A DNA stretch of 64,000 bases, taken from assembly GCF_000959725.1 (NCBI RefSeq), contig NZ_CP009323.1, forward strand, positions 1,488,001 to 1,552,000, given 5' to 3'. A program made the translations under genes and the position numbers. Below the pieces are notes generated by a model that did not search any database, had not been told where the DNA came from, and was given only the letters and a program-made list of their open reading frames with translations. This document shows, piece after piece, positions 1-8,914 of the stretch. Position 1 is the stretch's first letter, and each line of letters begins with the position of its first letter. This DNA is from Burkholderia gladioli. GTDB lineage: Bacteria > Pseudomonadota > Gammaproteobacteria > Burkholderiales > Burkholderiaceae.

Positions 1-46
1 CTCTGGCCAGGGCAGGCGGCAAGTTGTTGTCGACAAAGAAGTTCAT
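1..46 (-). CDS. PIN-like toxin, DUF5615 type (N-terminal fragment, cut by window edge)
   Basis: Only the first 15 codons lie in the window, reading MNFFVDNNLPPALAR. This start (short beta strand, Asp at position 6, then NNLPPAL) is typical of the PIN-like DUF5615 toxins, whose early acidic residue belongs to the putative nuclease centre. The ATG overlaps the stop of the DUF433 gene in an ATGA junction, so the two are translationally coupled as an antitoxin-toxin pair. The assignment rests on this short N-terminus and on the partner gene. Confidence 0.6.
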   Translation of the reverse strand, partial: MNFFVDNNLPPALAR

Positions 47-729
47 GCGGCGATCAGGCTTTCTTCGAACGCGATGGCCGCGTCCACCGATGCCACCGGA
101 ACCTCGTAGAGCCTCGCCACCATGTGCCGATCGCCCTCGGCGATGAAGGCATCGTGCAGGATCGATGTCCTCACGGCCCCATCGGTCACGACGGGTTTTC
201 CGAACGCAATCGCCGGGTCGAGCACGACTGCCTTGCTGCGAGGCGTGGGATACCAGCGAGCCGCCACCTGGTCCGCGCCGAACTCGATGCCGCTGTACAG
301 CGAGGGCTCGATGATCCGCCGAAAAGCGTATTGCTTGCGCACCAGGTCGAGCAACTCGGTTTCGCCGGTTTCCTCCATCGCCGAGGCGAATATCGTGCGG
401 CCGTCGGTGCGAAACTGCCGGGAGGTGAAGGGATAGTCAGTGGCGAACAGTTCGCGGGCACGTTGGCTGGCGACGCGGATCGTCTGCAGACTGACGCCGT
501 GTTGTCGAAACGCCCGCACGAACCGAACTTCCAGCAAGTCGTGAAAGCCGATCCCGTCCATCTGCTGATCGAATTCCGTAGCCCACAGCGGTGGAACCTC
601 GACAGGCAGCTCCTTGCGCGGATCGCGATAGGAATAACCAGCCAGCCAGCGGCGCAACTCACGGAGCGGAATTTGCGTGAGCAAGGCGGCTTCAGGGTAG
701 GTGTAGAGACCGACGCCCGTCAGCTTCAT
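43..729 (-). CDS. DUF433-domain antitoxin-like DNA-binding protein
   Basis: A 228-residue protein. The N-terminal part (PEAALLTQIPLRELRRWLAG) looks like a MerR-type winged HTH, the middle is a linker, and the C-terminal part from about residue 155 (DPAIAFGKPVVTDGAVRT, then a helical end) has the DUF433 pattern common in antitoxins paired with DUF5615 toxins. I start at 729 rather than at the upstream GTG/ATG options because GGGAGGTG stands a few bases before this ATG. The stop overlaps the toxin start. Probable role is toxin neutralisation and autorepression; this comes from the family, not from the sequence. Confidence 0.7.
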   Translation of the reverse strand: MKLTGVGLYTYPEAALLTQIPLRELRRWLAGYSYRDPRKELPVEVPPLWATEFDQQMDGIGFHDLLEVRFVRAFRQHGVSLQTIRVASQRARELFATDYPFTSRQFRTDGRTIFASAMEETGETELLDLVRKQYAFRRIIEPSLYSGIEFGADQVAARWYPTPRSKAVVLDPAIAFGKPVVTDGAVRTSILHDAFIAEGDRHMVARLYEVPVASVDAAIAFEESLIAA

Positions 730-889
730 TCGCACCTCCCTGGAAAGTTGACCGGTCGAACACTTCGCGTGCTCGAAAACCACTCGATTCTACAGAATCC
801 CGCTGACAACTTTCGACAAGTCCGCTCGATAAGGCCACCATTTACCCGCCCAGCGCCACCGTGTCGCGGACGCGATATCCCGTGCCAAC

Positions 890-1687
890 TCAAAACCGAT
901 AACTCACCCCCGCCATGCCGAAATAATTGCTCCTGGCCTGCACGATCGGGCTGTCGCCGAAGCGCCCGAGCAGGCGAGTCACCCCGCCCGTCGCCAGCAC
1001 CGACCAGTGCTGCGACACGCTCCAGTTCCAGGCGACCGTCGCCGATGCGCTGTCGATTCCGCCGCCGACCGAATAAGGCCGGAAGCGGCTCGCCGCGGCC
1101 TGGGCATCGGTGACGCCATAAAAGGTCTGCCCATAACGCCCCGTGCCGGCATGCACGCTGCTGGTCACCATGATCGTGTGGTGTGCAGTCTTCAGCAGCG
1201 GCACCGCGAGGTCCAGATGCCCCGACACGCCGTGCGAGGTATGCGTCACCGGCGTATCGAGCGCGACGCTCAGCTCCGCGTCGCCGAACAGCGTCACCCC
1301 CGCGCGCACGCCCACCAGCACCGAGCCGGGGATCCGGCCCATTCCCTTCAGGTAATCCGAGCCCGGCAGATCGACGCGGTTCTCGTCGTCGCGGCCCGGA
1401 TCGTAGTTGACGGCCGCCGAGACGAACACGCCATGCGGCAGGTCGAGCCGATAACCGGCGCCATTGCTGCTGTCGATGAAAAAACCATTGCCGAACTTCG
1501 CCGCGAACGACGGCGCCGGTACGGCCCGGTACTGCTTGCTGCCCGGATAACGCGGCGCGACGGCGGCGCCGAGCGAGACCGTGTAGTCGTTGTCCGCATG
1601 GGCGGCGGTGGCGAGGGCCAGGCCGGCGAGCGGCACATAGCGACGAAGGCGGCTGAGCTGGCCGAGGCGGCGAAGTGGGAGGCGCAC
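890..1687 (-). CDS. MipA/OmpV-family outer membrane protein
   Basis: About 265 residues, beginning with a positively charged stretch and a hydrophobic segment ending in AHA, a likely signal peptidase I site. The mature part has the OmpV/MipA pattern of alternating amphipathic beta strands (VSLGAAVAPRYPGSKQY near the start) and ends in YRF, the usual terminal aromatic of outer-membrane barrels. No ATG fits; I use the GTG at 1687 because it gives a normal signal peptide. The gene is divergent from the two-component genes, a common pairing for this family, so that system probably controls it. Family function is loosely defined (MltA-interacting or porin-like). Confidence 0.7.
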   Translation of the reverse strand: MRLPLRRLGQLSRLRRYVPLAGLALATAAHADNDYTVSLGAAVAPRYPGSKQYRAVPAPSFAAKFGNGFFIDSSNGAGYRLDLPHGVFVSAAVNYDPGRDDENRVDLPGSDYLKGMGRIPGSVLVGVRAGVTLFGDAELSVALDTPVTHTSHGVSGHLDLAVPLLKTAHHTIMVTSSVHAGTGRYGQTFYGVTDAQAAASRFRPYSVGGGIDSASATVAWNWSVSQHWSVLATGGVTRLLGRFGDSPIVQARSNYFGMAGVSYRF

Positions 1688-1901
1688 GATGGTTCGATCG
1701 AGGTGAGGGAGAGCGCAGTCTAGGAGCCGCCGTGCGCCGAGACTGTCCCGAATCTGCGGGGATTCTGTGATCAATTGTGTTCAAGTGTCCGCGATTGTGC
1801 TTTCGCGGCTTTTGCCGCGACTGACGCGGATAGAATCGGCCTGCCGCGCTCCTGCCGCCTTCTTGCCGCCGCCATGCCGGGCAGGCCGCGGGCATTCCGG
1901 G

Positions 1902-2630
1902 ATGACCATGACAGACGAACCACTCAAGCATCGCGTGCTGCTGATCGAGGACGACGACCGCCTCGCCCAGCTGGTGAGCGAATATCTCGACGGCTATGAA
2001 TTCGTGGTGACGGTGGTTCGCCGCGGCGACCTGGCCGTGGCGGCAGTGCGCGAGCACCAGCCGGCGCTGGTGATACTCGACCTGATGCTGCCCAACCTGG
2101 ACGGCATGGAAGTCTGCCGCCGCATTCGCGCCTTCGCCGACATGCCGGTGCTGATCCTGACCGCGCGCACCGACGTCTACGACCAGGTCGCCGGCCTGGA
2201 GATGGGCGCCGACGACTACGTGACCAAGCCGATCGAGCCGCGCGTGCTGGTGGCGCGCGCCCGCGCGCTGCTGCGCCGGGCCCAGCCCGCCGGCGCGGCG
2301 CCGGCCGCGCCCGAGCTGCTGGTGTTCGGAGAACTGAGGATCTCGCCGCCCAATCGCAGTGTCACCTGGCGCGGCGAGCCGGTCGAGCTGAAGACCGCCG
2401 AGTTCAACCTGCTGCTGGTGCTGGCCCGCGCGGCCGGCACCGTGCTGAGTCGCGACGACATCCTCAGGCAGTTGCGCGGCATCGAGTTCGACGGCCTCGA
2501 CCGCTCGGTCGATTCCGGCATCTCGAAGCTGCGCCGCCGCTTCGAGGATGCCGTATCCGCCGAGCCGCACCGGATCAAGACGATCTGGGGCCGCGGCTAC
2601 CTGTTCAGCCCTTCCGCCTGGGACGAGTGA
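1902..2630 (+). CDS. OmpR/RstA-like response regulator
   Basis: A 242-residue two-domain regulator. The receiver domain (residues about 8-120) carries the acidic pair EDDD, the phospho-acceptor Asp in ILDLMLPNLDG, Thr in LTAR and Lys in YVTKP. The C-terminal winged helix (about 140-238) has the OmpR-type pattern LKTAEFNLLLVLARAAG and ends with KTIWGRGYLF. The domain layout and close coupling to a kinase resemble RstA/RstB. The stop is immediately followed by the kinase ATG. The start could also be 1908; neither has a strong ribosome site. It probably regulates the divergent mipA-like gene. Confidence 0.85.
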   Translation: MTMTDEPLKHRVLLIEDDDRLAQLVSEYLDGYEFVVTVVRRGDLAVAAVREHQPALVILDLMLPNLDGMEVCRRIRAFADMPVLILTARTDVYDQVAGLEMGADDYVTKPIEPRVLVARARALLRRAQPAGAAPAAPELLVFGELRISPPNRSVTWRGEPVELKTAEFNLLLVLARAAGTVLSRDDILRQLRGIEFDGLDRSVDSGISKLRRRFEDAVSAEPHRIKTIWGRGYLFSPSAWDE

Positions 2631-3938
2631 ATGCTGCGCCCGCTGATCAAGCTCTACCTCATCGTGATCGTCTGCGTCGCGCTGTCGATCACGCTCATTC
2701 AGCTCTCGTTCGACCGCATCTTCTTCTACCAGCGCGTCGCCGATGCCGAGCGCGAATCGCTGAGCACCTACGCCTTCGTGCTCAACGACTACCTGGAACG
2801 CCATCCCGGCGCCCAGCGCCAGCTCGCGCTGCGGGAGCTGGCGCGGCACGGCAAGGAAGGCTTCGGCTTCCTGACGATGCAGGAGGCGCGCTCGCGGCTG
2901 CGCGGCACGCCGCTGCGCGATCTCGAAGCCGGCCGGATCGCGATCGGCTACGACAGCAAGGATTACTACATGCCGCTGGCCGACGGCAGCGTGCTCCATT
3001 CGCATCCCGCCGAAACCTTCGATCTCGACATCCGCATCTACGCCTACCTGCTGCTCGCCTTCGCCACGCTGCTGGCGGTGATGTCGTGGATCCACTTCCA
3101 CTGGCGCGACCTGCGCCGGCTGCAGGCCGCCGCGCGCGCGTTCGGCGCGGGGCGGCTGTCCACGCGCGTGCTGCTGCCGCGCAAGTCGAACATCTACGAG
3201 CTGTCGCGGCAATTCAACGACATGGCCGAGCGCATCGAGGCCTCGATCAAGCAGCAGCGCGAGATGATGCAGGCCATCTCGCACGAGCTGAAGACGCCGC
3301 TGGCGCGGCTCGAATTCGGGCTCGAGCTGCTGGCCGCGCCGGATGAGACGCAGCGCATGCGTGAGCGCCGCGAGGCGCTGCGGCACGACGTGCGCGAGCT
3401 CGACGAGCTCGTCACCGAGCTACTGACGATCGGCCGGCTCGAGCAGGGCGCGAGTCAGCTCGCCGCGATGGAGGTGGCGGTCGACGCGCTGATCGGCAGC
3501 GTCGCCGGCAGCGTGGCCTTCGACGTCGCCGATCGCGGGATCGAACTCGACGTGTCGACGCGCGGCGCGCCGGCCAGCCACACCTGCGATCCGAAGCTGG
3601 TCGCGCGGGCGCTGCTGAACCTGATCCGCAACGGCGCGCGTTATGCCGACAGGATGGTCCTGCTGGCGGCGACCGGCGACGCCGCCGGCGCGCTGGTGCT
3701 GAGCGTCGACGACGACGGGCCCGGCATTCCGGTGGTCGACCGCGCGTGCGTGTTCGAGCCGTTCCAGCGCCTCGACGCGAGTCGCGACCGGCGCACCGGC
3801 GGCTTCGGGCTGGGGCTGGCGATCGTGCAGCGCATCGCGCTGGCGCATGGCGGGGAGGTGCGGCTCGAGGATTCGCCGCTGGGCGGGGCGCGCTTCGTGA
3901 TCACGCTGCCGGGACAGCTCCCGGCGGGAGGGCGATAG
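2631..3938 (+). CDS. Sensor histidine kinase, RstB-like
   Basis: A 435-residue inner-membrane kinase. A first transmembrane helix (about residues 8-28) and a second (about 138-158) bracket a short periplasmic sensor. A HAMP segment follows, then the HisKA box ISHELKTPLARLEF with the phospho-His near residue 217, and an HATPase domain with N-box NLIRNGARYAD, G1 DDDGPGIP and G2 GGFGLGLAIV. The ATG follows the regulator stop with no gap, so the two form one operon. It should phosphorylate the upstream response regulator. The periplasmic signal cannot be read from the sequence. Confidence 0.88.
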   Translation: MLRPLIKLYLIVIVCVALSITLIQLSFDRIFFYQRVADAERESLSTYAFVLNDYLERHPGAQRQLALRELARHGKEGFGFLTMQEARSRLRGTPLRDLEAGRIAIGYDSKDYYMPLADGSVLHSHPAETFDLDIRIYAYLLLAFATLLAVMSWIHFHWRDLRRLQAAARAFGAGRLSTRVLLPRKSNIYELSRQFNDMAERIEASIKQQREMMQAISHELKTPLARLEFGLELLAAPDETQRMRERREALRHDVRELDELVTELLTIGRLEQGASQLAAMEVAVDALIGSVAGSVAFDVADRGIELDVSTRGAPASHTCDPKLVARALLNLIRNGARYADRMVLLAATGDAAGALVLSVDDDGPGIPVVDRACVFEPFQRLDASRDRRTGGFGLGLAIVQRIALAHGGEVRLEDSPLGGARFVITLPGQLPAGGR

Positions 3939-4050
3939 GGCGTGCCGTCGAGCTTCGCCGGCATGCTGCCGGACGCCGCCACATTCCACTCGACCCGCAA
4001 TTGCCGTCGGGCATAATTCGCTTTCCCTCCAACATGCACGGAAAAGCGCC

Positions 4051-4869
4051 ATGCTGACGCGAGAGCTGCTGTACACGGAAATCGAATCCCTCATCCGGGA
4101 ACACGGCAAGGCGAGCTTCGAGATCGGGTCGATTCCGATCACCGTCGACCTGTCGAATCGGCATGAACGCCACTACGCCGCATCGCTGCTGCTGGATATC
4201 CGCTATCCGCAAGGCGACGTCGACCGGGCGCTGTTCCGCCGCTTCGTCCGCGCGGGCGACCAGGTGCTCGATGCCGGCGCGAACATCGGCGTCACGGCAC
4301 TCGAGATGCTCGAGGCCGGCGCGCGCCGCGTGATCGCGGCCGAGCCGATCCCGGAACTGTATGCGCGGCTCGCGAGCCTGGCGACGGATCGCGTGGTGCC
4401 GATCGAGCAGGCGATCTCGGCCGCGCAAGGCCAGGCGACGATCACCGTGTCGTTGACCCATAACCAGGGCTCGAGCCTGAAGGACGAGGTGCTTGCCCTG
4501 TTCCCCTCGATCTTCGGCGACACGCACCAGACGCTTTCCGTGGCGACCACCACGATCGACGCGCTGCGTGCCGAGCACGGCAGCTTCGATGTCTGGAAGC
4601 TCGACATCGAGGGCGCGGAAGTGGACGCGCTGATGGGCGCCCGGGAAACGCTGGCCCATCGCCCGCCTCATACCATCATCGCCGAGCTGTATGGCGACCT
4701 GCGCCATGGCTTCCGCGAGCACCTGCAACAGACGCATCCTCACGGCCATCGCGTGTTCCTGCGCAAGACCGACTACCAGCTCGACTTCGCCGATGTCGAT
4801 GCCGAACCCGGCGAGCTGCACCACCACACGAGCCCGATGTTCGTGTTCTCGCAGAAGCCGGTCGTTTGA
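4051..4869 (+). CDS. FkbM-family SAM-dependent methyltransferase
   Basis: A 272-residue protein with the class I methyltransferase motif I DAGANIGVTALEM at about residue 74, an acidic motif II (AAEPIPELYARL) and the FkbM-family motif WKLDIEGAEVDAL near residue 185. FkbM proteins O-methylate sugars or other hydroxylated small molecules; the substrate is not evident. It stands alone: the 112-bp gap to the kinase gene contains no obvious shared signal, and the next gene runs in the opposite direction. GGAA precedes the ATG. Confidence 0.8.
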   Translation: MLTRELLYTEIESLIREHGKASFEIGSIPITVDLSNRHERHYAASLLLDIRYPQGDVDRALFRRFVRAGDQVLDAGANIGVTALEMLEAGARRVIAAEPIPELYARLASLATDRVVPIEQAISAAQGQATITVSLTHNQGSSLKDEVLALFPSIFGDTHQTLSVATTTIDALRAEHGSFDVWKLDIEGAEVDALMGARETLAHRPPHTIIAELYGDLRHGFREHLQQTHPHGHRVFLRKTDYQLDFADVDAEPGELHHHTSPMFVFSQKPVV

Positions 4870-4921
4870 GCCGGCGCTGGAAGGAGCCGGCTCAGGACGC
4901 GCGCGGAGTCGGCGCGCGAAA

Positions 4922-5455
4922 TCACGGGGCGACGTCACCGAGCAGCTTCCGGCGCAACGCCGTCGCTCGGGTTCGCGGGTCCAGCCAGATCGAGAAGAAG
5001 GCTTTCGCGAACACCGGGTCGTCCACCGCCACACCAGGCTGGCCGTTGCGATAGAAACGCGCGCCCTGGCCGGGCAGATAGACACCACAGAGACTATCGC
5101 CGGGCACGACATCATCGAATGCACGCACCATGTCCGCCTGCCAGGCGCTGCGCACCTCGTCCGTCAGCGCGCCGCCGGCCAGCCGGTCGAGTTCGTGCAT
5201 GCCGGCGCCGACCAGTTGCTTGCGCGAGAAATGCCGGCGGTAGCTCAGCTCCAGCGCGAACGGCGCATCCAAGTCGACCGGCGCCCGACTCGCATAGAGG
5301 CGCGCGTCATAGAGGCAGATGCCGAGCACGCAGAAATCCCCCGCACCGATCAGCCGCGCCTGAGCCAGTTCGTCGACGCAGCCCGCCTGCGCGCCGCGCG
5401 CGAGCAACAGCGCCGCGAGGCACCATCCGCGCCAGGCCCACGCGACGCTAGGCAT
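4922..5455 (-). CDS. Chalcone-isomerase-like periplasmic protein
   Basis: 177 residues starting with a signal peptide (WRGWCLAALLLARGAQA), then a domain with CVDELAQARLIGAGDFCVLG and a C-terminal SIWLDPRTRATALRRKLLG end, matching bacterial chalcone-isomerase-like proteins. These share the fatty-acid-binding fold of plant chalcone isomerase and are not expected to isomerise chalcones. The start overlaps the cfa stop by 8 bp, so it is the last gene of the flavin-oxidoreductase/DUF1365/cfa unit. The ATG at 5455 is preferred to the TTG at 5464. A periplasmic lipid-handling role is inferred from context. Confidence 0.65.
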   Translation of the reverse strand: MPSVAWAWRGWCLAALLLARGAQAGCVDELAQARLIGAGDFCVLGICLYDARLYASRAPVDLDAPFALELSYRRHFSRKQLVGAGMHELDRLAGGALTDEVRSAWQADMVRAFDDVVPGDSLCGVYLPGQGARFYRNGQPGVAVDDPVFAKAFFSIWLDPRTRATALRRKLLGDVAP

Positions 5456-6662
5456 CGCGCGCAACCAGGAAGTGGACCACGTCCGTGCGCGCTTCGAGGA
5501 AGGCGGCTTCGCAATAACTCAGATAGAGACGCCAGGTGCGGATAAACAGCTCGTCGAAGCCCTGCTCGCGAATCGCGTCCAGACGCGCCTCGAAGGCGTC
5601 CCGCCAGACGTGCAGCGTGCGCGCGTAATCCTGGCCGAAGGCGAACACCGGCGTCGCGGCGAGCGCGGCGTCGCGCGCGGCCGCCACGAAACGCTCGGGG
5701 CTGGGCAGCATGCCGCCCGGAAAGATCGTCTCGCGAATGAAGTCGCTGGAGGCGCGATAGGCGTCGAAACGCGCGTCGTCGATCGTGATCGACTGGACCA
5801 GCGCCCGCGCGCCCGGCTTCAGGCAGCGCTGCAGCGTGGCGAAATAGCCGGGCCAGAAAGCCTGCCCAACCGCCTCGAACATCTCGATCGAGACGATCGC
5901 ATCGTATTGCCCGACCGCGTCGCGGTAATCGCACAAGTGCACGTGCGCGTGGTCGGCGAGCCCGTTGCGGGCCATCCGCTGCACCGCGAACGTGTACTGC
6001 TCCTGCGAGATCGTCAGCGCGTCGACGCGGATGCCGAGCCGGGCCGCATGTTCGGCGAAACCGCCCCAGCCGCAGCCGATCTCCAGCACGCGCATCCCGG
6101 CGCGAAGGCCGAGCGTATCGACGATGCGCTGGTACTTGGCGGCCTGGGCAGCCTCCAGCGAGCGGGCCGGATCGCCGTCGAAGCAGGCGCTGGAATAGGT
6201 CCAGCTCGGATCGAGCCACTGCGCATAGAAGGCATTGCCGATGTCGTAGTGCGCGTGGATATTGCGGCGGCTGCCGGCGCGCGAGTTCGCGCGCAGCCGA
6301 TGACGCAGCGCGTACCAGAGGCGCGCGAGCCGCCCGCCGTCGATGGTCGGCGCGACGGCATCCTGGTTGCGCAGCGCGAGCCGGACCAGGGCCACCAGGT
6401 CGGGCACCTCGACCCATCCGGCGCGATAGGCGTCGGCCAGGCCGATGTCGCCGCTGCGCAGGATCCGGCGGCAGGCGCGCCAGTCGTGGATCTGCAGGGT
6501 CGCGGCGGGCGCCTGGTGCGGATCGCCGAACACCAGTTGCGCGCCTTCCGGCGTGACCAGGGTGAGATGGCCATGCCGCATCCGGCGCAGCAGCGCGAGG
6601 AACCATTTCGCGCTGAGCGGTTGCGCGGTTTCGGAATGGGAGCGGACATGCAGCAGGTTCAT
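5448..6662 (-). CDS. cfa: Cyclopropane-fatty-acyl-phospholipid synthase (CFA synthase family)
   Basis: 404 residues. The C-terminal catalytic domain carries SAM motif I EIGCGWGGFAEHAA at about residue 188 and family motifs HYDIGNAFYAQWLDPSWTYS and IFPGGMLPS. The N-terminal part is the lipid-binding region typical of the family. CFA synthases transfer a methylene from SAM to the double bond of unsaturated phospholipid acyl chains; relatives instead make methylated or furan fatty acids, so the product is not certain. The ATG overlaps the DUF1365 stop (ATGA), indicating one transcript. Confidence 0.85.
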   Translation of the reverse strand: MNLLHVRSHSETAQPLSAKWFLALLRRMRHGHLTLVTPEGAQLVFGDPHQAPAATLQIHDWRACRRILRSGDIGLADAYRAGWVEVPDLVALVRLALRNQDAVAPTIDGGRLARLWYALRHRLRANSRAGSRRNIHAHYDIGNAFYAQWLDPSWTYSSACFDGDPARSLEAAQAAKYQRIVDTLGLRAGMRVLEIGCGWGGFAEHAARLGIRVDALTISQEQYTFAVQRMARNGLADHAHVHLCDYRDAVGQYDAIVSIEMFEAVGQAFWPGYFATLQRCLKPGARALVQSITIDDARFDAYRASSDFIRETIFPGGMLPSPERFVAAARDAALAATPVFAFGQDYARTLHVWRDAFEARLDAIREQGFDELFIRTWRLYLSYCEAAFLEARTDVVHFLVARDA

Positions 6663-7522
6663 GGACGGGCCTCGTGACGGGAATTCGCCGGCGACGCGCG
6701 GTGGTGGCCGGATACGGAAGAATCGAATACGGAAGGATCGGATGCCGCCGGCTCGGGCGACTGCGGCTGCGGCGGCCGGCTGCCGTGGAAGGGCACGCGC
6801 TTGCGTGCCAGTTGCAGCGCCTGCCAATGGATGCGCCAGAGCGTGCCGATCATGTCGAATGGCCGGCGCGCGAAGCGCCACCACGCGCCGGGCTCGCGCC
6901 GTTCGCGCATCGCGATCGCGGTGCGCAGCAGCAGGCCCGCCTCGTCGTGATGATCGATCGCGACGGTCCAGCGGTCCCGGTCGCGCAGCACGCGAAAGCG
7001 ATAGCCGCCGCTCACCGTGCAGAACGGCGAGACGTGGAAGGTCTTGCGGCAGTCGAGCACCGTCTCGCCGTCGATCGGCGCATGCGCCGGCGCGCTGAGC
7101 AGGTAGCCGTGCCGCGCGCCGAAGGTGTTGCGCACATCCGCGTACAGCGCGCGCAGGCGTCCCTCGCGATCGTGGCAGTACCAGAAGCTCACCGGATTGA
7201 AGGCATAACCGAACAGGCGCGGCATCGTCTGGAGCCAGATCTCCCCGTCGGCCGGGATGCCGGCCTCGGCCAGGCGCGCGCGCATCCACGGTTCGAGCGG
7301 GCTGCCGTCGCAGGGGCCGTAGTCGCGCGCGGCCAGGCCGAGCGGGCGCCAGCGATCGATGCCGAACCAGAACGACGAAGGGCGCGCGAAGCGGTCGAGA
7401 CGGCAGGCCACCTGCAGCAACCGGTAGCGAAACGCGTGATGCGCGGGCCGCAGGCGTTCGTGCGTCACCTGCCCGACCAGCAGCCGCAGGCTGTCGTCGG
7501 CCGGCTTCATGGCCGGTTTCAT
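6659..7522 (-). CDS. DUF1365 protein
   Basis: 287 residues with family blocks HAFRYRLLQVACRLD, LMPRLFGYAFNPVSFWYCHD-like (MPRLFGYAFNPVSFWYC) and KTFHVSPFC. DUF1365 genes recur between a flavin oxidoreductase and a CFA synthase in many bacteria, and their products are thought to act on fatty-acyl chains, though the reaction is not established. The start at 7522 (MKPAMKPADD) overlaps the oxidoreductase stop (ATGA); an internal ATG at 7510 is possible. The proline/serine-rich last 40 residues are a low-complexity tail. Confidence 0.8.
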   Translation of the reverse strand: MKPAMKPADDSLRLLVGQVTHERLRPAHHAFRYRLLQVACRLDRFARPSSFWFGIDRWRPLGLAARDYGPCDGSPLEPWMRARLAEAGIPADGEIWLQTMPRLFGYAFNPVSFWYCHDREGRLRALYADVRNTFGARHGYLLSAPAHAPIDGETVLDCRKTFHVSPFCTVSGGYRFRVLRDRDRWTVAIDHHDEAGLLLRTAIAMRERREPGAWWRFARRPFDMIGTLWRIHWQALQLARKRVPFHGSRPPQPQSPEPAASDPSVFDSSVSGHHRASPANSRHEARP

Positions 7523-8817
7523 GGCCGCGCCCAGGCCGGCGCGACGCCGAAATCGCTTGCCACGCGCAGCGCCGACCTGAGCCCGTCCTCGTGAAAGCCG
7601 TAGCCCGCCCAGGCGCCCGCGAACCAGGTGCCGCGCCGCCCCTGCAGCTCGGGCAGGCGCTGCTGGGCATCGACGGCGGCCAGATCGAGCAGCGGATGTT
7701 CGTAGTGGTAGCGGCCGAGCAGCGTATGCGGTGCCGGTTCCGCCACCGGATTGAGCGTCACCACCACCGGCGTGTGGAACGGCAGCGGCTGCAGTTGGTT
7801 GAGCAGGTAGCTGACGCACACCGGCTGCGCGTCCTCGCCCTGGCGACGGCTCAGGTAGTTCCAGGCCGACCAGACGCGACGCCGGCGCGGCAGCAGCGCG
7901 GGATCGGTGTGCAGCAGCGCGAGGTTGCGCTGGTAGCGGATCGCGCCCAGCACCGCGCGTTCCTCGTCGCTGGCGTCGGCCAGCAGGCGCAGGCTGGTCG
8001 GCGCGTGGCAGGCCAGCACCACGGCGTCGAAATGCTCGGCGCCCGCCCCGTCGGTCCAGACGGTGGCCCCGCCGCGATGACGCCGCACCACCCGCACGCG
8101 CGCGTTCAGGCGCACGTCGGGCAGCGTCGCCGCGATGCGCTCGACGTACTGGCGGGAGCCGCCCGCCACGGTTTTCCAGGGCGGCCGGTGATTGACCTGG
8201 AGCAGGGCGTGGTTCAGGCAGAAGCGCAGGAAGGTGGCGGCGGGAAAGCGCAGGACGTCGCTGGCCGCGCTCGACCAGATCGCGGCCGCCATCGGCAGCA
8301 GGTAGTGCTGACGGAACGGCGCGCCGTAGCCGCCGTCGGCCAGCAGCTCGCCGACCGAGAAGCGCTGCCGCTGGGCGGACTCGAGATGACGCTCGGCCGA
8401 GGCGTTGAAGCGCAGGATGTCGCGCAGCATGCCGAGGAAGCTTGGCGAGAACAGGTTGCGCCGCTGCGCGAACACGGTGTTGAGGTTGGTGCCCGCCCAT
8501 TCGAGCCGGCCTTCGTCCACCGACACCGAGAAGGACATGTCGCTGCCATGGGCGCGCACGCCGAGCTCGTCGAACAGGGCGACGAGATTCGGGTAGGTGC
8601 GATCGTTGAACACCAGGAAGCCGGTATCGACGGGATGCCGCTCGCCGTCGAGTTCGACATCCACGGTATGAGCATGGCCGCCCAGGTAGTCGGCGGCCTC
8701 GAACAGCGTCACCCGATGCTGGCGCGCCAGCAGGTAGGCGCTGGCCAGGCCGGCGATCCCGGCGCCGATCACGGCGATGCGGCGGCCCGGCGGCATGGCG
8801 GGAACGGGATGGGACAT
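7519..8817 (-). CDS. FAD-dependent oxidoreductase (amine-oxidase/desaturase-like)
   Basis: 432 residues beginning with a dinucleotide-binding motif VIGAGIAGLASAYLLAR (about residues 15-31) and containing GFLVFNDRTYPNLVALFDEL and AVVLACHAPTSLRLL, the usual pattern of the flavin oxidoreductase next to DUF1365/cfa genes. It is the first gene of a four-gene unit linked by overlapping stops and starts. A GCATCC-N16-CGTATC promoter lies about 50-75 bp upstream. Likely role is oxidation or desaturation of a phospholipid acyl chain, inferred from the operon. The ATG at 8817 is used; 8796 is possible. Confidence 0.82.
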   Translation of the reverse strand: MSHPVPAMPPGRRIAVIGAGIAGLASAYLLARQHRVTLFEAADYLGGHAHTVDVELDGERHPVDTGFLVFNDRTYPNLVALFDELGVRAHGSDMSFSVSVDEGRLEWAGTNLNTVFAQRRNLFSPSFLGMLRDILRFNASAERHLESAQRQRFSVGELLADGGYGAPFRQHYLLPMAAAIWSSAASDVLRFPAATFLRFCLNHALLQVNHRPPWKTVAGGSRQYVERIAATLPDVRLNARVRVVRRHRGGATVWTDGAGAEHFDAVVLACHAPTSLRLLADASDEERAVLGAIRYQRNLALLHTDPALLPRRRRVWSAWNYLSRRQGEDAQPVCVSYLLNQLQPLPFHTPVVVTLNPVAEPAPHTLLGRYHYEHPLLDLAAVDAQQRLPELQGRRGTWFAGAWAGYGFHEDGLRSALRVASDFGVAPAWARP

Positions 8818-8865
8818 GGACGTCGGGCTCCGGTTGGATTGAGGCGCGTTCGGCGGTTTCCCGTT

Positions 8866-8893
8866 GATACGGATCAGGCGCCGCGACGGATGC
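8866..8893 (-). promoter_or_regulatory. Predicted ECF-sigma promoter of the oxidoreductase/DUF1365/cfa unit
   Basis: Reading leftward the site is GCATCC, 16 bp, CGTATC. The same two hexamers with exactly 16 bp between them occur upstream of the DUF1295 gene and upstream of the sigma gene, and I saw no other copy in the window. The -35 GCATCC is close to CCATCC reported for SigK-type sigma factors. Predicted transcription starts about 40 bp before the oxidoreductase ATG. Confidence 0.7.
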
Positions 8894-8914
8894 GGAGCGG
8901 CGCCATCTCGCGTC

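Noticed and set aside
726..3386. An 886-residue open frame on the minus strand across the two-component genes
   Set aside because: It is antisense to clear response-regulator and kinase domains and has the Arg/Gln/His-rich composition of a GC-rich shadow frame.
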